64,000 nt of DNA from Rutidosis leptorrhynchoides (taxonomy: Eukaryota; Streptophyta; Magnoliopsida; Asterales; Asteraceae): the NCBI RefSeq assembly GCF_046630445.1, contig NC_092333.1, positions 706,195,501 to 706,259,500 of the forward strand, in the 5' to 3' direction. Position 1 is the stretch's first letter; each line of letters opens with the position of its first letter. The notes under the pieces were generated by a model that searched no databases, was not told the origin of the DNA, and worked only from the letters and a program-made list of their open reading frames with translations. Of this stretch, positions 57,043 through 64,000 are shown piece by piece. The translations under genes were made by a program, and so were the position numbers.

Positions 57043-57250
57043 GAAAGGAAGAAGGTTTTTCCTGTTCGGACTACCCGTGAGATCGAGTAATCCTACCTCA
57101 TACTCTAATGTACGCGGCCTAGCAGGTTACTCCCTGGATGTTTCTAACCTATCCCTAGACATCACTAAATATTCGTCCTAGACGGGATTCGTACCGAAGA
57201 CCTCTTGCAAGGAACTCATGACCCCAACCACCGGGCTATCTAGTGATGGT
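57043..57250 (-). mobile_element. tRNA-derived SINE
   Basis: The minus strand has TAGCCCGGTGG (A-box-like) and, about 40 bases on, GGTACGAATCCC (B-box-like), as in a tRNA-derived pol III promoter. A non-tRNA body follows (GGCCGCGTACATTAGAG, GGGTAGTCCGAACAGG). The flanks ACGTAAACGTAAAAT and ACGTACACGTAAAAT (about 57026-57041 and 57250-57266) may be target duplications, but they lie in a repeat of the same motif. Confidence 0.65.
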
Positions 57251-57450
57251 TACGTACACGTAAAATATAATTATAAAATGTAATCGTAAAATGTAAAACG
57301 TATATGTAAACGTATATGTAACATAAACCATAAAACAGAATTATCAACGTAAACCATAAATGCAAAAGCTATACGAAAACGTAAAACATATACGTAAAAC
57401 GTAAAAACGCAGATATAAAATGTAGGCGAATAAACATAAAAGGCACACGA
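57251..57450. repeat. Degenerate ACGTAAAA minisatellite-like DNA
   Basis: Runs of CGTAAAATG, ACGTATATG and ACGTAAAAC without a fixed period, also present left of the SINE. Confidence 0.6.
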
Positions 57451-58495
57451 AAAATGAAAAAAAAAAATGCAAATCTATTTTGTCCCAAATCTATTTCAAT
57501 CCATGACCCAACATGTCCAACTTGTTTGTCATGTATTGTCATCTTGTTTTATTCGTAAAGGTTTTACATTTAAATACTAACGTTTAATCTCAAAAAGTAG
57601 GAGTTTACCTTCGGAATAAAATGTGTTTCAAATATAATTGGATAAAAAACGCATTGTTATTTTAAATAATAATAGTAAAACTTTAGTTGCATATTATACT
57701 GTATGTTAACGATTAAAAGTTCTTTTATCTTAATTTATTTTAAATAATACTCGCAATATTAATAATATATTGTTTAATTTGATGCTAGCAAGATACAGAT
57801 CGGCCCGCGCGATGTGGCGGGATCTTTCGAGCTACATACTCATATTTAATGCAGCGTCATATATTTACAGAATCAAAAATGCGTTGATGCGGGTTTGTTA
57901 TGTATGAAAAAATAGCACGGAATATTTAGCGTTTTTTAAAAAGCGTCTGTTTCGCGTATAGGAAGTTGCGTTGTGTTCGAAAAATTATTTCTAGTTGAAC
58001 GGTGATGGCGGAAAAATTTGACTCGCGCCGAGAAAGAAATATAAGGCCCGGTAAAAATTTGGGTGGTGTTAGTTTATGTTTTTTTAATAGATTATTAATG
58101 TTACAATTTATAACTCTAAGGAATTGAAAAGTTAATTAAATTAGAGAGGTTAAAATGTTAATTTTGGGAGATGTATTGTCGTTTGGGCATAATCATACGA
58201 CCAAAACTTAGTTGGTGATTTAGTGTATAAGATTAAAATAATTATTAATTAGTTAATAATAATAATTATTATTACTGGTATAATTTTTGTCATGAAAATG
58301 AACATAGAGTTTTCGAAATTAAAGAAAAGTGATCTGGTCAAACGAAAAATCCTAGCTAGCTAGGACACGATGTGATTTAATATATCATGAATAATTTATT
58401 TTTAATAACTTAAATATATTCAAAACTTTCTAAATATACCTAACATGTCTTCGAATTATTTAGAATAAAAATAGTAATAGTAATTTAATCCTCTT

Positions 58496-58497
<2 letters not shown>
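57451..58497. other. AT-rich spacer, no feature recognised
   Basis: A short GC-rich stretch CCCGCGCGATGTGGCGGG (about 57804-57821) resembles a decayed Helitron-type hairpin but lacks CTAG at the right distance. No coding frame is supported. Confidence 0.45.

Positions 58498-58579
<82 letters not shown>
58498..58579. repeat. (TA)n microsatellite
   Basis: About 82 bp of TA, ending at a Helitron-like terminus. Confidence 0.95.
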
Positions 58580-58580
<1 letters not shown>

Positions 58581-58612
58581 TAGGTTTTTGAGCCCGTGCG
58601 TTGCACGGGTGT
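58580..58612 (-). mobile_element. Helitron-like 3' terminus beside (TA)n
   Basis: On the minus strand: CCCGTGC-AAC-GCACGGG (58593-58609), a nine-base spacer, CTAG (58580-58583), then T of the TA array. It is the same family as the end at 56959. The 5' end was not identified. Confidence 0.7.
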
Positions 58613-58637
58613 GTAAAAAATGTAATATAAAAATTAT

Positions 58638-58805
58638 TTAAGAGCCCGTATTGTTACCAAATTTTAAAAATTCTTTTGAGTTTAAGAGCCCGTGGGGTTG
58701 ACAAATTTTTTTAAAAAAATTTAAGTTTAAGAGCCTGTGGTATTTACGAATTTTAAACGTTCTTTTGAGTTTAAGAGTCCGTGGTGTTAGCAAATTTTAT
58801 AATAT
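58638..58805. repeat. Tandem repeat of about 45 bp, four diverged copies
   Basis: AAGAGCCCGT begins near 58640 and 58684, with AAGAGCCTGT near 58730 and AAGAGTCCGT near 58775. Each copy is followed by a T/A-rich tail and TGAGTTT. AGCCCGT also occurs in the Helitron end just upstream, so the repeat may derive from it. Confidence 0.75.
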
Positions 58806-58970
58806 AATATAAACAATTACAATATTTAGAATGTAAATGTTGATTATTTTACTGAACGGATAAAATCTCGCACACGTATCTTAGCACCATTTGTTATAAT
58901 ATACTCCTTAACATTTACGGAATACTATTTATATGTAGCATCAGTTCATAACTCTGTAAAAAGTTCAATT

Positions 58971-59360
58971 CAAGGGTGTGTTTGACCGAGTAGCTTATTG
59001 GAGCTTATGAGAGCTTAAGCTTATTTTTTTTCATAAGCTTAAACTAGTAGCATCGTTTGGCTGACATAATTTCCAGAGCTTATGAAAAAAATAAGCTCTG
59101 GAAAAATAAGCTAGTTGAACTAGCTTCTAAAAATAAGCTCCTAGGCTTATAAAGTTAATATTACATATTTGACCCTTATATAATTATTTATCATATATTT
59201 TGTTGTCCTTTTTAGTCAATTTACAACAATAAGCTTCAGCTCTAGCTAATTTTCACCAAACACTTATTAAAAAATAACCTCTAACTTCCAGCTTCTAAAA
59301 TAAGCTCCAGCTACAAGCTCCAGCCATAAGTTCCAGCTTCAGCTATAAGCTCGGCACCCA
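58971..59360. mobile_element. hAT-like MITE, tentative
   Basis: The left end CAAGGGTGTGTTTGACCGAGTAGCTTAT and a right end ATAAGCTCGGCACCC are partly inverse. The interior is packed with AAGCTTATTTT and AGCTTATAAGCT-type inverted pieces, as is common in plant hAT MITEs. No clear 8-bp duplication. Confidence 0.5.
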
Positions 59361-59549
59361 AAATTTGAATGGTGTCCAATTTGAATTGGTTTTTGTTTCT
59401 CTCATATATGTTGAGTAAATTTTAGTCCATGATATCCAAATGTTAAAAATGCCTAATTGGCTTGAATTCACTATGCATGGTAACTCTTTAATCAAAAACC
59501 TCTTGCCGTTCATGAGAAGCTTTATGTTAGTACTCCGTAAGTATATATG

Positions 59550-59665
<116 letters not shown>

Positions 59666-59899
59666 TCCCTAAATTTACACATACACAGACCTACAGATCC
59701 GAGTTTTACGACGGTGGGATGCGGCGGCTGTGGATGATTCCGGCGGCGGTAGTTTGGTGCCTTCCTGTTTGTTCAGAAATTCAGATCTCATTTGATTTAG
59801 AGATCTTTAACAAAAACCCAAAAATAAGTCCAGATGAAGGTTGTACTGTGTATGTATGCATGGTCTATAGGCTTCCATATGTTTTTTTTACGGCGAAAA

Positions 59900-60001
<102 letters not shown>

Positions 60002-60002
60002 C

Positions 60003-60740
60003 TGTAGAGACCCGTCCTAATCCATCTGGACGAAGTCTTCAACATTTGGTCCCATTGCGAGGTACTGACTTAAATATGCCATGAACGACTCCATGTAATA
60101 TGAGCAATTGTACAGCGGAAGATTTCTTTCATACCTGAGAATAAACATGCTTAAAAGTGTCAACCAAAAGGTTGGTGAGTTCATTAGTTTATCATAATAA
60201 TTCATTTTCATCATTTTAATAGACCACAAGATTTCAGATATATAATTGTACACGTAACCTGAGTACAAAATAGTACGCATAACCTGCGAATTAAAAATCA
60301 TTCATATGGTGAACACCTGGTAACCGACATTAACAAATGCATCAAGAATATCCCCAATATACATGTACACTTATCTGTATATAAAATCGAAGTACTAAAG
60401 CATCCGTAACCCGGATGGGACGTGTCAAAGTCCATAGATCTATCTTCAGGATTCGCGTCAATTTGGGGGTCTGTTCCCAAATTCTTAGGCTACCAAGCTA
60501 AAAGGGTGATATCCAGTATAATAATGCAACCATAGAATGTAGTTTCAAGTACTTGTGTCTATTTCGTAAAACAGTTATAAAAGCAGCGCATGTATTCTCA
60601 GTCCCAAAAATATATATAAAAAGGGAGTAATGAAACTCACAATACGATATTTTGTAGCAACAATATGCATACGACGGAACTGAACAATGCAGGGTTGGCC
60701 TCGGACAAATTTATATATTATTAGAGATTTAATTGTTATT
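60003..60740. repeat. Possible LTR start or solo-LTR fragment
   Basis: TGTAGAGACCCGTCCTAATC resembles the start of LTRs I recall from daisy-family repeats. No partner copy is in the window and the far end is not defined. The stretch has only short frames. Confidence 0.35.
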
Positions 60741-61059
60741 TTAATTAGGTTTTTCATTAATAACCTTATTAATTATATTTATTAATATTTATTATAAAAG
60801 TATTAATATAGTTATGTTATGTGTAGTAAATATAGTTTTATATAACTAATAGTTATTTGATAAAATAATATTGATAATAATAATAAATAAAAGTTGTTTT
60901 ATTTTACAATAATAATAATAATAGTTATTATGATAATAATATTGATAATATAAAAATAATAATATTAATGTCAAAATAATATAATGAAAGTAATAATAAT
61001 AATTTTGATAAAAAAATAATTTCTCTAATAATGATAATAATAATAGTAAAAATGATACT

Positions 61060-61162
61060 TTTAATATAAATGATAGTTTTTAATAAAAATGATACTAATA
61101 ATAATATTAATTATATTATTAATAATAATTTTAATAATACTAATAAAAACAATAATAATAAC

Positions 61163-61223
<61 letters not shown>

Positions 61224-61255
61224 TAAATATAAATAATAATAATAATAATAAATAG
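61060..61255. repeat. (AAT)n-rich microsatellite
   Basis: Mixed AAT/ATA repeats, uninterrupted AATAAT over about 61155-61220. Asn-rich frames over it are spurious. Confidence 0.92.
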
Positions 61256-61284
61256 ATAAATAACTACCTCAAGGAAGTAGCCCT

Positions 61285-61350
61285 AAAAATAATGCCCAAG
61301 TCCGGGTTTGAACCCGCGACGTCCCGATAATATCCTTAACCATTTAACCA
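61285..61350 (-). repeat. tRNA-like (pol III-derived) sequence
   Basis: The minus strand reads GATGGTTAAATGGTTAAGG, then about 20 bases on GCGGGTTCAAACCCGGACTT, resembling an A box and a B box (GGTTCAAACCC). It does not fold into a full tRNA by eye. A SINE head or tRNA relic is likely. Confidence 0.5.
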
Positions 61351-63350
61351 TCAGTTTCTTTCCGTTTTAACTCACAGAATAAAGTATGTAACCAAAGTAT
61401 CTATCTGTTTCTTCTTCTTCATTAACTTAATCATTTATGTATCATCTTCTAAACATTATCAACATAACATCATCATTATCAATACCACCACCATAGCTTC
61501 ATCATATTACTCATCATCATGTATCATTATCTGTATCATCATTTCATCTATATCTTATGATTACAACATCATCATCAAAATCATCATCAATATTTACGAT
61601 CACCATTCATTCCTAATCACCCTAGTATCTTTTGTATTTCTAGTCTATTACGGTCCAAACAAAAGCCCAACCGAAAATTTATGGCCCAATATTCCTCACA
61701 AGCCCAATAGATCTAATGAGTCCACATAGCCTAGTAGCACAACAAATAAATTTGTTACAACCCAAGCTAGGGCTTCACAAGCTCATCTAGTAATTACAGC
61801 CCACTTGCAGGTCGTGGTTTTTAAAGGGATTCGATAGCAGCAAAAAGAAAATGGAGGATTCGAAGGTTAAAGGTGTCGGCTAAGAAGAGGAATAAAGAAT
61901 ACGCACTACCAGCTTTAATTCATTATCAATCACTTATTTGTAATCATCATCGTACATCTGTTATAATCTTAATTATAATTATCGTGTCTTCATCATAACA
62001 ATAATGTCATTAATAATTAAAAGATGGGTGAAATAGTTGTTAGCCGAGTAGGAACCAAAGAAAAGATCGAGGCTTTAGCAAATCGTGGCCCATATGCTCC
62101 ACAGCTTAAAAGAAACGGGTACATGGGGGTCCATCAATTATATGCATCGACTGTTTTCAAATAAGAGTCTTTGAGTGGAATTTTAGAATCCAAGGTATGG
62201 TGTCTAACTTAAATTGGATACTTTATGAACATGATCTCTTTTACAGCTCATCCTCCATTCATGATTACTATATTATATGATCATTACACATAATTATCGT
62301 GGCTTCATTTATACCCTCTACGTTTAACAATAATTGAAATTAGTACGTACTGCAACAGCAACAGCAGAATTCGAGCAACATTTGCAGGTTGTTACTCGTT
62401 GGATTTCTTTCTTGGGATAGCAGCACAAAACAGGAACGTTATTTGCAGTTCAATTTGGCTTCGATGGGTGGTGGTGGTTCTATGGTGGTTTCGGCTGCAG
62501 ACAAAAAGAGAGAGAGAGAGTGAGGTGGTTTGACGATGGTTCGAATGAACACGAAGAAGGTGATTGATGGTGGGTTTGTTTCATCGAGCAAGAACACGAA
62601 AATGAAATGGGTCTGTTGAAGATGGTGATGGGTGACGGTGGTTGTAGTCGGTGGTAAACAGAAGGTATGTAAATGTATATATCTAGTATGTATGTGTATG
62701 TATTTATATATATACAGAGAAAAATGATTTCCTGGTGTGAAGGTGGTTTGTGTTTCTCGTTGTTGATTTTTCAGAAGAGCAGAGTGGTTGGATTCTTTTA
62801 TAGCAGTGAAGGGTTCGACAGATATATTCGAGCCAGGAAGAATAAACAAAAATATATAAAGTAGAAAGTGAAGTGTAACAGATTCGTACGCTTTAACTGT
62901 TATTGACAGCTAACAAATTCGATTGAAATTGTTTTATAGTGTTTAATTGAAGTCGTCCAAGAATCTTAAACATGGGAGGGAAGGACAGTCGACATGTATC
63001 AAACGCAGACAGGGTTCTTCAAACAAGAAGAAGAAAACGAGAATAATAAATCAGATTATGACAGGTAACAAATTCGTATATTTTTCTGTTACTGATTTCT
63101 ATTCAAATTTGTTTTATATCTAATAAATATCTAGCAATATTTGTATCTTACTGAATTATAATATCTCATTTTGATTCTAACAAATTTTGTTCTTATTGAT
63201 TTTTCTACCCGTGACCAGATTCAGAGACATGAAGAATCATTCAGGAAGGAGGAGATAGAAGTAAAAGAAAAGGAATTGAAAAACTGATCGCGAATGGAAA
63301 CTGAATTAAAGACAGAAATAAATTTCAGTACGATTTGATTGTGATATTAC
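61351..63350. other. Mixed low-complexity DNA, no supported gene
   Basis: ATC-rich DNA at about 61410-61620, a GA run at 62505-62520, then ordinary sequence with short frames only. The frames at 62439-62849 and 62673-62864 show no recognisable domain. It may belong to the LTR-like sequence that starts at 60003. Confidence 0.4.
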
Positions 63351-64000
63351 ACAAAATACGAAATTTTTCTGTATATATATATGTATATAATTGTATTTAT
63401 TTATATATCTATATATGTATTTATATATATAACTGTATTTTTATATATGTATGTAGTTTTATGTATAATTTATATTAATGAATAATACTGATTCATATAT
63501 TGTATCTGTATATATATGAGTGTATATATATATATATAAATCTATTTTTATATGTCAGTATATACTTTTATTTACATATTAAAATTAATCTCATTAATTA
63601 ATAAATATAACTATAATAATAATACTCTTAATATTATAATAATAATAATAAAATTTTTTAATAATATAATAGTAATAATAATTAATGATAATGATAAATA
63701 TAACTATAAAATTTATTACAATAATATTATTAATAATAATAATATTAGTAATAATAATATTAATTATAATAATACTAATATTAATAATAATACTATGACA
63801 ATTTATATATATCAATATCATATTCATATGCTGTATATTGAAAATAACAATATTAATAATACTGGTTTTAATATTAATATTACTATTGATAATAATATTG
63901 ATAGTAATGATAATTATATTCAAACTTGTAACTAGATTTAATATATTACAATTTATTACTATTTACCAATTATATAATATATTGAATCTTTAATATTTAT
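63351..64000. repeat. AT-rich simple-sequence DNA to the window end
   Basis: TATATG/TATATA stretches, then AATAATATTA-type repeats from 63600. Asn/Ile-rich frames on both strands are by-products. Confidence 0.85.

Noticed and set aside
61070..61255. Asn-rich plus-strand frame, and similar Asn/Ile frames at 63552-63935
   Set aside because: By-products of AAT and ATA repeats.
61285..61350. Functional tRNA gene
   Set aside because: Box-like motifs only; arms do not pair into a full cloverleaf by eye.

Overview
The window is nuclear DNA of a flowering plant, very rich in transposons and nearly gene-free. The plant signs are a split WSD-type acyltransferase gene, Athila-type and tRNA-iMet-primed LTR retrotransposons, a CACTA element with a TGG target duplication, Stowaway-like MITEs, Helitron ends, TTTAGGG-type repeats and a tRNA-derived SINE. 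A dicot is likely. The daisy family (Asteraceae) is my guess from recalled repeat families and is not proven here. No bacterial, organellar or rRNA sequence was seen.

Layout. 1-11855: small DNA transposons, many sitting in (TA)n microsatellites. They include a TIR element, two (TA)n-flanked elements, a CACTA element, a LINE fragment split by a foldback element, a Helitron, a long-TIR element and Stowaway-like MITEs. A promoter/leader-like stretch without a clear gene lies at about 9010-9400, and a Helitron-like 3' end lies at 11475.

11856-48125: a three-level nest. Element A (plus strand, tRNA-iMet primer site, gag remnant, no pol) has its 5' LTR split by element B. Element B (minus strand, Athila-like, decayed gag-pol and an ATHILA/env-like third ORF) has 5-bp near-identical target duplications. 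B in turn carries element C, a gag-only non-autonomous element present as LTR-internal-LTR-internal-LTR.

48126-51620: the one convincing host gene, a seven-exon WSD1-like wax ester synthase/diacylglycerol acyltransferase of 483 residues. Its start lies about 630 bp from the end of element A.

51621-64000: a non-autonomous LTR element on the minus strand with a coiled-coil ORF, about 1 kb of GGT-rich DNA, a second LINE remnant, two Helitron 3' ends beside (TA)n, a SINE, a hAT-like element, an LTR-like start and AT-rich or trinucleotide-rich DNA to the end.

Most notable pattern: all three nested LTR elements carry sets of short palindromes or hairpins both in their LTRs and, for B and C (and in another form for A), again in the internal region. 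In A there are two kinds: GC-rich palindrome pairs, and an array of hairpins whose stems differ while the loop (about ATAGCCGTTTT) stays constant. I know of no description of this. It could be a packaging or dimerisation signal that lets pol-less elements be mobilised, which is inference.
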